Translations under genes and position numbers: made by a program
Part shown: piece by piece, positions 25,365 through 36,400 of the stretch
Numbering within the stretch: the stretch's first letter is position 1
Layout of the letters: every line of letters starts with the position of its first letter
Source: Litoditis marina
Taxonomy: Eukaryota > Nematoda > Chromadorea > Rhabditida > Rhabditidae
Direction of reading: 5' to 3'
Assembly (NCBI GenBank): GCA_964036275.1
Contig: OZ038434.1
Location: 29,900,425-29,964,424 of the forward strand
DNA: 64,000 nt
Notes under the pieces: generated by a model
Seen by the model: only the letters and a program-made list of their open reading frames with translations
Told to the model about the DNA's origin: nothing
Databases searched by the model: none

Positions 25365-28300
25365 TCAGTTTCTGGGTTTCTTGCAAACTTCCACCTTCTC
25401 AACCTGGAGTAGTTCATCATTCACGTGACATTGAGCGGTGACTTCAAACTGAAAATACAGCGAAACATACAGCCACGCTATATGTAAATCACGTGAATCA
25501 ATGAAAAAGTCAGGGAAAACACCGAACCCTATAGTTATTCATTACACGTTCAGAAGCAAATACCAAAACTTCTGTTCTATTTATTTTGAACATCTTTTTA
25601 ACAGGGTTCGCTTGTTCTTTTAGAACACACCTGTACGTTGCCCTATCCTACCATGTTTGTAGTTTGATCTCGTGATTTTTGGGTGGAAGTTTGTAAATTA
25701 TAGGGTTGTTGATCGAGTTCAAAATTGGGAGTTTCGAGTTTTGGTAAATTTCGAGTTTTCGAGTTTTGGGAAATTTCCAGTTTTTGAGTTTTGAGAAATT
25801 TCCAGTTTTCGAGTTTCGAGTTCGACTCGACTCGAAAATTTTCGAGTTTTTTCGAGTCGAGTCGAGTTTTTAGTTCGACTTTAACAACCCTAGGAAATTA
25901 TGGAGTATTTCGAGATCGAACTACAACGAAGATCTGGTAACTTATTATATCTTACCTTAATATTCTGAACCTGTCCGATAATGTGAACCATGTGGTCCTG
26001 TGTCATTTCCTCGGCCTGAGAACTGTAGGATGCCTGAGAAAAAGATCAAAGTTCAAGTTCAAAAAGGTCAAAATGAGACCGCACTATTTTGAGTGGGTGA
26101 CGATTAAAGGGGGCAGAATGGAAAGCTAGTTTAGGTACCCCGGGGTACCTAAATATAAGGTTGCGCGCGCCAAAACTGACTAAAACATGTGAACCGTATG
26201 CAAATACGGTTTGTCAGTTTAAATAATGAAAGGTATCAATCAGTTTCTCTTGAGCAGATCTTTCATATAAACTTTCCTTTCTGTTCAAGCACATTCAGCG
26301 AATGTCTCCTATCAAAAACTGTATGGATTGTTTTTCTCCAAATTTGTGCACACATACGTCATTCATGTAAACTATCGATTGTGACACTTTGAACGTTCTG
26401 TTGATGTTCAAACTTGAGTTATACGTTTTGGCTTAATGCATTTGAGCTTAATCGTCACCCACTCCTTTTTTTGTCCTAGTGATTTTAACGTGTTTTACGT
26501 CAATTTTCGCGAAGGATAGCCTTCAAATAGAAAATATTTTTTACTATTTTATTCTATTTGCTGTTTTCCAAGTAGAACAGGAATATTCTCGCTCGCGAAA
26601 AAAAGACATGTTCACTTAAAGACGGACGATTATGTGGACCACTCTCGTGTTAACGGTCCTTTGAACTGCACTTGAAAAATGTATTACAGTTTAAAGGACT
26701 GAACCGTTGCGATTGGACCACATAATCGTCGTTCTTTAATGACTGCTGGCTCCGCATAACTCAATCGAATCGGTCATTTGCTGTCTTTGTTTGTCAAGTA
26801 TATACTATATAGTTTGTTTCATTCCCACTGAGACACATTGACATCGAGTCAAGGTTCTCAAATAAGTATTCTATACAATATAAATGTTCTTATGGGACTG
26901 AACAACCGATGACAGAGATTTGCAGCGGTTTGAAAAAACTACAAAGTGGTAAACGGCTGTCTGGAATATTCATTGGCACGCTGCCAAGTCTCAATGGGAA
27001 TGACCGGAACTATAGTTTGTTTCACCCACTTATAAACCTCTACAGTAATCTGCTAACACTTCCAGGTCAAAGTTTACTATGTTGGCGTATTCAAAACGCC
27101 TCAAAATGTTCATAGTGTCTTCTGCATGTTTACTACTACTAGCTCTGAAAATTTGAAACCGAGGTAATGACTTGTTCATTAGAAAACACCCCCTTCAATA
27201 ATTGACGGATTACTGTAGGAGTACATCGATTGGTGAAACAGACTATACACCTCAAAGTCGTGTCCATCCGTGTGGGGTACATAGAGAAGAGAGGGCGCAG
27301 ACGCGCGAGTACATCTGTTGTCGGTTACCATTGATGACGTCATATCAGATGACGTGGTACACGAATCGTCAGTCGACATTTCCGATCCGGTCACGCTCTG
27401 AACTTGAAAGGATCAATTTTAAACTGTAGTTTGTTCTTATGCGAAGTTGTAGTTTGGTCGGAAAGCACATCAACAGATGAAGTCGTGCACAAATCGTTAG
27501 TTTATTATAAAGAACCGGTCAGACTCAGGAGCAAAAAAACAATTTTTCTGTGGTTTGTTGTGGGTTAAAGTTGTAGTTTGGTCTAGAAACACATCAATGT
27601 ACTCAAGGTATCTACAGAGAACAGTCGCGGATCAAACAACCCACACATCAGGTTGTAACCTAATCCTATTAATTAGGGTTGGTAAAGCCAAACTCGAATT
27701 TCGAAAGACTCGAAATTTCCAAAACTCGAAAAACTCGAAACTCGAAAACCCCGTTTTTCCTCAAAACTCGAAATTTTGAACCCGATCAATAACCCTACTA
27801 TTGATTGAGTTTCTCTGCTTGTTCTAAAGTTCTTTTTATTCGTATAAAAGTCGCGTTAAGGGTTAGAAAGAAGTCATATACGGTGGTTATGTTTCTATCA
27901 GACTTATTTGTAGTTTGGTTCCTGGGCGTTTTCGTAGAATTTTGTGCAGAACACAAAATTAGAAATAGCACACAAAGTTCCAGTTACCTGCATAGATACA
28001 CTGCACTCTAACGGTCCAGCGGATTGCGGCACGTCCTGAAATGAACATATTTAATGTATTGTTTTCGGTTATAAACTATAAAGTCCTCTTCTCACGCCCG
28101 ACTGATCAGGACAAAGTCAAACATTGTGGATTGTTCCGAATTTGGTGAAATCTATAACAACCAAACTAAAACAACCTTATTTAGCACGGTAAGGATCTAG
28201 GAAAGCTCTTCAAAACAAGGAGTTGGTTCGTAACTACCAAATTTCATTTGGGCGTAGTTGGATTAACCTTAACGGAGAATCGTACTCAATTGTAGGGTCC

Positions 28301-28555
28301 ATAAATGTTTTATTCCAATTAAAACAGATTCGGTTTAACTTTCCTGTAACATTTATGCCAAATATTCGATAGACTACATACCAATACGAATGCGACATTA
28401 GAGGGGGAGGTTTTCAGACATAATATTTTATATCTTTAAGACGAAATTTTTTTATGGAAAAAATCAATAGAATCACCTGTTCCATTGCCGTTTCTACTTC
28501 AGAGCCCATGCAGAAACCGCTAGCCAACCGGAAATAGTCGAAAATGGTCCGAAAC
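25365..28555 (-). CDS. gene X: unidentified minus-strand gene, 3' five exons (unit A)
   Basis: Five minus-strand exons read in order 28555-28477, 28035-27988, 27397-27251, 26033-25956 and 25448-25365, all with GT donors, TTTCAG/TTCAG acceptors and matching phases, ending in TGA. Short marks along the product: IFDYFRLASGF, SEVETAMEQ, PQSAGPLECS, a Ser/Thr-rich stretch (TDDSCTTSSDMTSSM), AEEMTQDHMVHIIGQ and a C-terminus HVNDELLQVEKVEV. The first codon is split, so upstream exons are missing or unseen (none found up to about 29000). I do not recognise the family. Unit C keeps four of the exons with 48-, 147-, 78- and 84-nt lengths unchanged and frames open, supporting real coding origin; unit B keeps only the last exon. 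Confidence 0.65.
25701..25892. mobile_element. TCGAGTTT-repeat element with TAGGGTTGTT ends
   Basis: Bounded by TAGGGTTGTTGATCGAGTT at the left and TTTAACAACCCTA at the right (inverted), filled with TTTCGAGTTTT repeats and a central palindromic run of GACTCGACTCG / CGAGTCGAGTC. It lies in gene X's intron. It is present in C (53428-53619); in B the matching element (from 41832) is broken at about 41955, where the NKCC segment starts. Confidence 0.75.
26090..26470. mobile_element. MITE with GAGTGGGTGACGATTAA ends
   Basis: The left end GAGTGGGTGACGATTAA is mirrored by TTAATCGTCACCCACTC at about 26447-26464. Unit C has the same element (about 53817-54016) but lacks about 168 bp present here (about 26113-26280), so the unit-A copy carries a nested insertion or the unit-C copy a deletion. 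Confidence 0.7.
26616..26739. mobile_element. 120-bp hairpin MITE, copy 2
   Basis: Same inverted-repeat design as 11461-11584. Its left flank (GACATGTTCAC) matches the left flank of the unit-C copy at 54169, whereas its right flank (CTGCTGGCTCCGCATAA) matches the right flank of the unit-C copy at 54494. Confidence 0.88.
26808..27014. mobile_element. TA-flanked MITE (CCCACTGAGAC family)
   Basis: TATAGTTTGTTTCATTCCCA at the left is mirrored by TGGGAATGACCGGAACTATA at the right, with a CTTGGCATCG-like second repeat inside. The unit-C copy is at about 54681-54891, where it abuts a gene X exon because the neighbouring element is absent. Confidence 0.8.
27013..27246. mobile_element. TA-flanked MITE present only in unit A
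   Basis: TATAGTTTGTTTCACC at the left is mirrored by GGTGAAACAGACTATA at the right. The equivalent unit-C position reads GGAACTACACCTCAAAG without it, an exact empty site that confirms TA target duplication. It lies 4 bp from the donor of a gene X exon. Confidence 0.85.
27673..27797. mobile_element. TCGAGTTT-repeat element in gene X intron (inverse orientation)
   Basis: Begins TTAGGGTTGG and ends AATAACCCTA. The interior is AAACTCGAAA repeats, the complement of the other copies. The unit-C copy is at about 55315-55437. Confidence 0.7.
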
Positions 28556-28839
28556 CTGACTCACGTGCTCAAGTCACGTGAACACGGTTGGTTACCAGGT
28601 TGAGCTCTTGAAAATGACAACAGAAATCGTAGCTATGGCTAGACTAAAATTGTACGGTGTACCTCAGTTTCTGATGTGTTTTAACATTTAAATTCGTTTC
28701 AACGTTTCACCTTTCGAAGAGTAAACCAATCGGAAGCTCAGCGAAAGTTGCATGTATCCAGTTTTTACGTTCCAAGAACTCGATCTGTTCACTCACCGTA
28801 TTCACGTGACGTTCACGTGGCTAGACTTTTACCAAGGAA

Positions 28840-29100
28840 GTAGGTATAGTCGTCGCCCACGGAAGTAGTGTACTACTCCACCATATACCACCGACCCCCG
28901 TACTTCCCACATTCGAAGTGACTGATAACACATCGATACTTTCATCCCCAGATTTGCCAACTACAAAAAATGAACTGGTATAGTGGTAGCCAACGGAGAG
29001 GCTTGAGTTGTATTGCTCTAAGGTTCGGTTCCAGCGAAATTAATAAATTTGCATCCACCATACTGTGCGTATCGCACACAACCAATAATCATGCTTTACT
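28840..29100. repeat. two TATAGT-type element ends with a tRNA-like B box
   Basis: TATAGTCGTCGCCCACGGAA at about 28847 and TATAGTGGTAGCCAACGGAG at about 28979 are both variants of the end of the tRNA-like elements. The second is followed by AAGGTTCGGTTCC, a B-box-like match. Both are probably decayed relatives of the 9717-9914 family. Conserved in unit C (about 58456 and 58590). Confidence 0.5.
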
Positions 29101-29159
29101 TATCTCGGATGATTTCCCAGATATTGATAGCGGCCTCGACGAGAGAGGGTGCAGGTCAG

Positions 29160-31733
29160 AGAGACGCAGAATGGACATGCCCTCTTCCTTTTGTAACTGG
29201 CCAATTTTTCAAAGGGTCAAATGTTTCTGGAAAAATACTTGCTGTTCACAACGATTTGATGGATGCTGTAACTCGACTTTAAGGCGTTGACCGACCTACC
29301 TCTTTGGAGTGAGGAAAACAACACAATCGAATATGTTCTAGGAAAAATTGACAAAAAGGTCGAGAATTCCTTGAATTGTACAATGCTGATGGTACGATTT
29401 TCATTTTGTTAGAGCACATGAAAATCACCTTCTTAGGCAGAGGATTAGTTGTGGAATACCGAAAATTTCCGACCTAAGGTTTGTAGCCGAGTTCAAATTT
29501 GCGAAATTTATAGTTTTTTTTTCGAGTCGATTCGAGTTTTGAGTTTGAGTTCAACAATCCTATTCTGCACGCGGCCCCGCGAGTCCAATATACTTTTCTA
29601 TTCCAGAAAAATCCCAGTCCCGTGACCACAATCATAATTGGATTGAGAATGAGTATACATTCCTCAACATCATCAGCATGACACTCCCAACCCTGTAAGT
29701 TTTGCAAGATCAAAAGTTCGGAAATTCAAATTCTCGAAATCGTGAAGTTTCTCACCAGTTTGTATCGATAGACTTGTGCTTTAGTCAACTTCAGAAGGTT
29801 TTTTGACAGCGTGGTTTTTACATTCTCGGTCTTTAACGTTCCATATCACCTGCTGTAAAAAATGTAAATTAACATTCACAATTAACAGGTAAACCGTAAA
29901 GTAAAATCAACAAGTGAATCGCGTAATGTTATTTCAAAACTAACCATCTCTCTCTCTCAAATTGAGAAATGTTTCGCACGCCAGCCGCGACTCATGTGCG
30001 CCAATACAATATCGCTACAATATCGCAATCGCAGATTCGGCTCAGTGCTGACGCAAGAGAGCCCCGTCGCGCCGTATCCGAAGTTTGAGTGCGGCGACCA
30101 CTTCTGCCTGGACAACTTCGACTCTTCCGCCAGCCTGGTAATCACCAAGAATTCGCACAAACGAAAGTTCATTCAAGGTGGTGGCAACGGGACGGTACAA
30201 TGTTAAGGTGGGTGGTATGGTTTGAATCAGTCATATTGAGAGTGGGGTTTTTTGTAGTTTGATCCCAAAACATTTCAAAACTGACAAATCGAGCGAATTG
30301 CAATAAAATAAAAATCAAAACACAGGTTTATGTGAAAATTAGAACAAACCGAGGGTCCTCCAGTACTTACTTCACTTTCTTTTCAATCTTAGCTCTTGCG
30401 AACTGTGTAGTTTTTAAGTATATTCTTGAATATTATTTGGAATGCTAAGTGCAGAGAAATTGTGAGAACTCTCGATTGTTCTTAGAGTATCAATTTCCCG
30501 TTCCTCATGTGTATGCAGATAAAACTATCTAAGACTTGCTCAGTCCCCAGTACTAAAAGGTAAACAAGAGAGAGAAAAGATGGATAGTAACGCTGAGGTA
30601 GAAAGAGATGTGATGAATGCGAAAAAGGCGAGAACCAAATCGATCGAGACATTTTTGTATGATTTGTATTCTCTTTGTATTCTCTTTCAGCCGTGGATAG
30701 CCTTTTCCGCTTCCGGCTCCATCCGCAACGTGGAAGCCGTCGCCATAACTGCCCTCAGAATCCTGTTGTTCAGAGAGTTGCCGGCACAAGCAGGTGAGTT
30801 ATTTACTTTTTTCTCAGCAGCACTTACGCTAGAACATCTCGACAGTTCTCATCCAAACTTGCGTATGTAGATTTGCGCAAGACTGAGTACGTGTGCTAGA
30901 GGATTTCGGCCGCTTCATCCCATCTTGCGTCTCTCGCTAAGCCTCACTGTCTCGCGCCACTCGCATCCCGGCGGGATTTGAGAACAGAGAAATAGCGTAT
31001 GTTTGTGAAAACGCAGGATGGGATGAAGGTGCCAGGATTTTCTAGCATACTTATTTCCGCGGAATGTAAGAGCAGTAAAATAGCGTCGGGTCAATGGGAC
31101 AGAGGTTAGGATAGGTCAGCATATACGTCAATACTTTGTTGATCTGTGTACGATCTACTACCACTCACGGGAGACTCACGTAAAACTCTCATAAGAATAT
31201 TGGAGGTTGTCCATGATGTATTCGTGCAATGAATGCGCGTGAGCAAATTTTCATTGGCAAACGTTATCCGCTCCGAATTCATATTTAAGAATGAGGATAA
31301 CAGAACTTCAAGATGTGTATTGTTTCAATTCTCAATTTTTTCTTAGTAAACGCTCCGAGTGCCTACCACGACGTGCGAGACGGGAAGTTCTACTGTGACA
31401 AGGGAAGGAGCGAAGAGGCAAAGGTTTGTTTCAGTAGTTGTTTTTCGTTGGAAAAACTCACAAAACCAATGAAATATCGTAAGAAGCTAATCGTCAAAAA
31501 CCGCCCATCCCATAACAATGAGAAGTTTTGTGCCACAACTCATATCTTTTCAGAAAATGTTCTCTAAAATGGAAAAGGAGTTCCACCTGGACTGTCTCCC
31601 AGTACCTCAGAGTGGCTTCATGGCCAACGACCTAGTTGCGATGGCAGCCCAATTGGGACACAGACAAAATGATTACATTCGTTCCGCGGTGGATGGACGA
31701 GCACTAGATTTCAAATATCCGGTCGGATACTGA
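29160..31733 (+). CDS. divergent gamma-glutamyltransferase-like gene, unit A (partial, possibly inactive)
   Basis: Phase-consistent exons 29284-29391, 29618-29694, 30035-30194, 30691-30793, 31347-31423 and 31554-31733, ending in TGA. The last three are the best match to GGT small subunits: PWIAFSASGS at the GASGG position, VNAPSAYHD at the VNAPRxHHQ position, and a terminal PVGY stop like the GGT terminus. Upstream, an FGS follows ISMTLPTL where GGT has TSTINxxFGS, and DHNHNW stands where GGT has its DHGTxH nucleophile motif, so the catalytic Thr appears to be missing. An open frame 29160-29271 (CPLPFVTGQFFKGSNVSGK) joins exon 29284 only by a 16-nt GT-AG gap, so it is a frameshift or another exon structure. 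GGT cleaves gamma-glutamyl bonds of glutathione at the cell surface; this copy may be a non-enzyme paralogue or a decaying gene. Confidence 0.5.
30880..31050. repeat. inverted-repeat element in GGT-like intron
   Basis: GCTAGAGGATTTCGGCCGC.TCATCCCATC.TTGCG is mirrored about 100 bp on by CGCAGGATGGGATGAAGGTG..AGG.TTTTCTAGC, around a central ATCCCGGCGGGAT palindrome. It is conserved in unit C (about 60730-60895). Probably a small non-autonomous element. Confidence 0.55.
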
Positions 31734-33440
31734 ATTTATTTTTGGTTCTTCTGAATCCCCACTTGGTCTTCCTGAATCCTCGTTTGGTTGCACGACAGTT
31801 CATCTCATTCAAAACAACTTCTGTCTATTCAAGTAGTAATAATCTATGTTGTGATAAAGTGTTTGACTTCATGTTTGTTGTTCGCACAATTATGTTTTAC
31901 ATGAGTATACTTACTATGGAACTGATTCTGGTTCTCAATAAGTATTCCAAGTCTCTACTGTGTGGGAAATTTTAAGAACAGGTATAAGGGAAATCTAAAG
32001 TGTGCTTTCAAACTCCCATATACTGCCTCAATCATGAACCAAAGTATCGGATGTTTTGCTGTATGAGGTTATCTTTGTAGTGTGATTTGCATACACCTGA
32101 AGGTATTCGAGCTACGATTGATAACAACAAACACAGCACGTCTCCAAATCAATCGTCTTGGCCCCTCGCTGAATTTGAAAACATCTCTTTTCTACCGTCC
32201 ATCTTCCCATTTCCCAATCGTATATTCTAATTTTGTATTTTTCTCCCATAGTTCTCACCGATTACAAGTTAGATTAACATGAGCAAACTTTAAGATGACA
32301 GTTATAGAAATAAAACCTAAGACTTTCCAAATTGTGAGTTATGTTGGGCAAAAGGTGAATTTTCAAGACAACACTTACTTTCCAAGAAGTTCTGGAATCG
32401 TCATTGGCATGATGCCAAGGTCAATTTGGAAATGTGAAAATCTCATAGTTGCTAATTGCTCTCAGCTCCATGCGAACTACAGGTATATCATACCGAATGC
32501 TAACTTTACGTGACTACTCAAATTACTTCTAGTATAATGCCACACGGTAGGTAATAGCTAACTATATTTCAAGTTGGATCTCGGCGCATGTTCGTGACGA
32601 ATTGTCTGTTGAATAATCATTTAAATTATCTTTTTCTAAGTTTCTGAAATCTGGTACATAACGATAACGAACGCTCTCACACTTTTGACGTTTATTCAAC
32701 TTTCGTCAGATTCTCAATTTTCCCGTGTTTTTTGGCAGGTTTTGATGAGATAACTACGTCATCAAAAACTCTGTTCTCCAATTAACAAGCGGTTAGTTAT
32801 CGTAGCTCTAATTACAGATTACAGGTATCTCATATCGTAGTTTCCCAATGTCCAAATGACCTCGTCACCACATACCGAAATAGTGGTTCGGGCAACTTTC
32901 CAATTAAGTCTACACCCACCTTCTGGCGGAACTCCAGTCATTCACAGCATTGTAGCACTAGTTGCGGTGCAAAAGTGTCCACTTCGACTAGTACCCCGTT
33001 TTTGTGTTTTATTCCACATTAAGAACAGTTTTACACTATGACACTCTTCACTGAATACTCGATTGAAATTTAAATTTATTTTACAAACCACTCTATACAC
33101 TCTGTTTCAAATTCAAGCCTATCAAATAGGGTCGCATTTTCGAAATAATCGAAATTTCGCCAAATGAGAAAAGTCGAGAATCAAAAAACAAAAACGTTTT
33201 TCACAATCGATTAACAACCCTACTATTAAGTATGCTATTGCAAAACATATTTCACATGTTTTATATACTCTTTACACGAGTATTCGTTTTGAACGTGAAT
33301 TACCACTCGTAATACAAGTTACTTTACCGGAACAGCACCATTGTTTGTATTTTCGGCATTTTTAACACGTTGTTTTTCATATGATTTTCTTGTCGAACAT
33401 GTACTATGTACATACAATCATTCTGTTCGCAGATTCGCCT
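31734..33440. other. intergenic between GGT-like gene and small helical-protein gene (unit A)
   Basis: Well conserved with units B (45792-47380) and C (61572-63320). It contains open frames of 60-84 codons that appear in more than one unit but have no splice signals, no domain resemblance and a stop in at least one copy. A broken TCGAG-type element lies near 33126-33224. A poly-A signal-like AATAAA occurs near 32308. No gene is called. Confidence 0.5.
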
Positions 33441-33444
33441 AAAT

Positions 33445-36400
33445 ATGTCGTTCGAATCGGAATTCTCAATCGATACCATGGAAATCGAATTTCCCGAGCA
33501 AGAAGAAACGCAGTTGAAACATCCGGTGAGGCAGAGTTGTTTTATAGCTACCTAACTGATTTCAACTATTCGAGAAGGAAAATATAGCTGGTCTTTTGAA
33601 CAAAGTTTCTTCTGAGATGTTAATGACCATTAACCACCTGTCAGTTCAAACCTAGTTTATTTCTGCGTTGAGTGATTTAGCAGTAGGTGATATCGGGCGC
33701 AGCGCGGAGCGCTGCGCAGATTAGTTTTTGTTCAGAGGTCTGCAGACATTCCAAAACAGTTTACTACATTTTTCTTCAAAGTACGGCGACCATTTTATTA
33801 GATATTTGCATGAATCACTGAAAGGGCAACACGTCTACAAGACATTAAGTTCACGTTCTAAGTGAAGTTTGTTGAGAGGAGTTAGAGGGCCCAACGTCTC
33901 GCAAAAATGGCTTCCGTGCGGGGCGGCGGCGGCGACAAAAGTGTCCGCCTCCTCAAATCTCGGCTTAGTTTCGCTCGAAATTAACTTATTCCAAAAATTC
34001 TTACATTGCTGAAAAGATATAAAAAAGTTGAGGTATACGTATTTCTCAAGTATGTCTGCAATTTGAATATTACGTGTGAGCGGCCGAAAATGGTCTCGCA
34101 AAAAATCATGGATAGACCGGTTTCGTGAAAATAAAAATGAAAGAAGAGTTTGACGTGTAGAAGGAAGACGTTTTCCAATGAAGAACTCATGACAGGCGGG
34201 TAAAGCTTGGTTTTCACTCCTATTAACATTTCTGAATGGCGGATTGGATAAAAGCTCTATTCACGCACGGCGAACGAAGGTTAGATTCCTGCCTGGAGCA
34301 CAAAAGTTGCTCTCACTTGAACGAGGTTACAACTACGCCAATCGTTCTAAACTACGGCGCCGTTAAAAACTCCAATAGAACCTCATAACATTCCTTGTTT
34401 AGCTTATTGTTCAAAAATATAATTTTTTCAAAAATGACCGTTACTTCGTTCCGATAGAAAAAGAGTTCAATTAGTATAAAAAACGGGTGTAAAGAAAGTA
34501 AAGATTAGTTTTGGATTGAAACGTGTACAAGAAATATGAAAGAAGTCCAATAAAAATATTTTGAGGAAAAGGCTAATCTCGCTTTTCTTGAAAAAAAAAA
34601 CAGAGTGTAAGCTAGATCATTGTGAGTCGCAGTCAGAAGTTGTCTTTTCCATAACTCGGTATTATTTTTTTTCTGAAATTTTTAATCGAGCGAGATTAGC
34701 CTTTTCCTCAAAATATCGCGCGCAGCGCGAAGCGCTGTGCGTGATTTGTCTTTGGTCAGGCTAATGCGCGCTTTCAATTTTTCACTTTCCCCCTAAAAAG
34801 GCTAAAATATGCAAAACAAAACTTTTTATTATTTGTGAACCTTCAACACCGTAATTGAAAGCTGTGTTCGAAATTTGAACACAAATGTGACAAGAAAAAT
34901 AAACCCAGTTTAAGGGTTTCTACTCGACCGATCATGTTAAAAATTGTAGGAGGGATGTAATACCTGCTCAGACCCTGGCGGAGCAAAAAAAAATTGCGAA
35001 AAAGTTATTTCAGTCAAAGTTATAAACCAAAAAGTGTCTGCGTCTCTCTATTTAGCATGCTCTCTCACCCTCTCTCACAGGCCGGTGGATCGAACTGTCT
35101 CATAACTTAGGGTAACGTTGACCGATTCGGATTAAAATTGAAATATGATGTCATCGTAACTTCTATTTGACCATGAGTTTTTCTATTCGTGACGTCATAC
35201 AGGATTCTAGAGAACAGATGACGTCATATTCAAAAGTGCAAAGTTGACGTCAAATATTTTTTCAAATGATGATAATAGTTGGCAACTGGGGTATCAACGA
35301 TGAAACTTCATCCGAACATTACCTCATCTGGAATTCTGAAGGCCAGATGACGTCAAATTTCAAAAGTGCGAAGTTGACGTCAAATATTTTCTCAAATGAT
35401 GATAATAGTTGGCAACTGGGGTATCAACGATGAAACTTCATCCGAACATTACCTCACCTGGAATTCTGAAGGCCAGATGACGTCAAATTTCCAAAGTGCG
35501 AAGTTGACGTCAAATATTTCTTCAAATTATAATAATAATTGGCAACTGAGTTATTCACGGTAAAACTTCATTATGAAATGACGTACTCTGGGATTCTGAA
35601 GGCCAGATGACGTCAAATTTCAAAAGTGCGAAGTTGCGTTAAATACTTCTTCGAATGATGAAAATAGTTGGCCAGTGAGTTGTTAACGGTAAAACTTCAT
35701 CATAAAATGACGTACTCTGGAATTCTGACGGCCATATGACGTCAAATTTCAAAAGTGCGAAGTTGACGTCAAATATTTCTCCAAATGATGAAATAGTTGG
35801 CGAGTGGGTTATTAACGATGGAACTTCATCTAAACATGATGTGTTCTGGGATTATGCTGGTCGACTGATGTCATTATTGAAATATGCGAAGGTAACGTCA
35901 AACATGCTTCCTTCCAATTTTTAGTTGAGCATGATTAAATTTTAAGAGCAAATGTGGTTAGTTCTTTTGGGTTTCAGCTGCAAATTTAGACATGCCTCCG
36001 GAATGTCTAAAAGAAGTAAAATTCATCAAAAGTGGGGAACCAACAATTGTGTGATTTGTACGAGCTACTCAAGAACGGCACAACTTTTAGGGACACTGCA
36101 ACAAAAAGGGAAAAATATAGAGAGCGATTATTTTAAAGTGATGATGCCACAAAAAGTGAAAAATATTTTGCTAACTAGTTCACGGTAGATCACAAGTCAC
36201 AGCTTGTCGATTGAGATACGGAATTTGAAAACAATGAGCGAGATTAATCAATCAGCTGGGACTTAACATCTACCGCAAACTAGTTAGCAAAATATTTTTC
36301 ACTTTTTGTGGCATCATCACTTTAAAATAATCGCTCTCTATATTTTTCCCTTTTTGTTGCAGTGTCCCTAGAAGTTGTGCCGTTCTTGAGTAGCTCGTAC

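Noticed and set aside
29957..30172. Minus-strand 71-codon frame opposite the GGT-like exon, also in unit C
   Set aside because: Mirror of a GC-rich plus-strand exon whose phases fit neighbouring exons; no minus-strand splice sites.
32295..32513. 72-codon frame (MTVIEIKPKTF...) preserved in units A and C
   Set aside because: Unit B has an early stop, codon use is AT-driven and there is no splice or domain support; conservation is explained by recent duplication.
33835..34101. Minus-strand frame containing a poly-Ala stretch, open in all three units (longer in B)
   Set aside because: The (GCC)n run changes by one triplet, which keeps frame by chance; it overlaps dispersed-element sequence and lacks splice signals. 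It could be reconsidered if transcribed.
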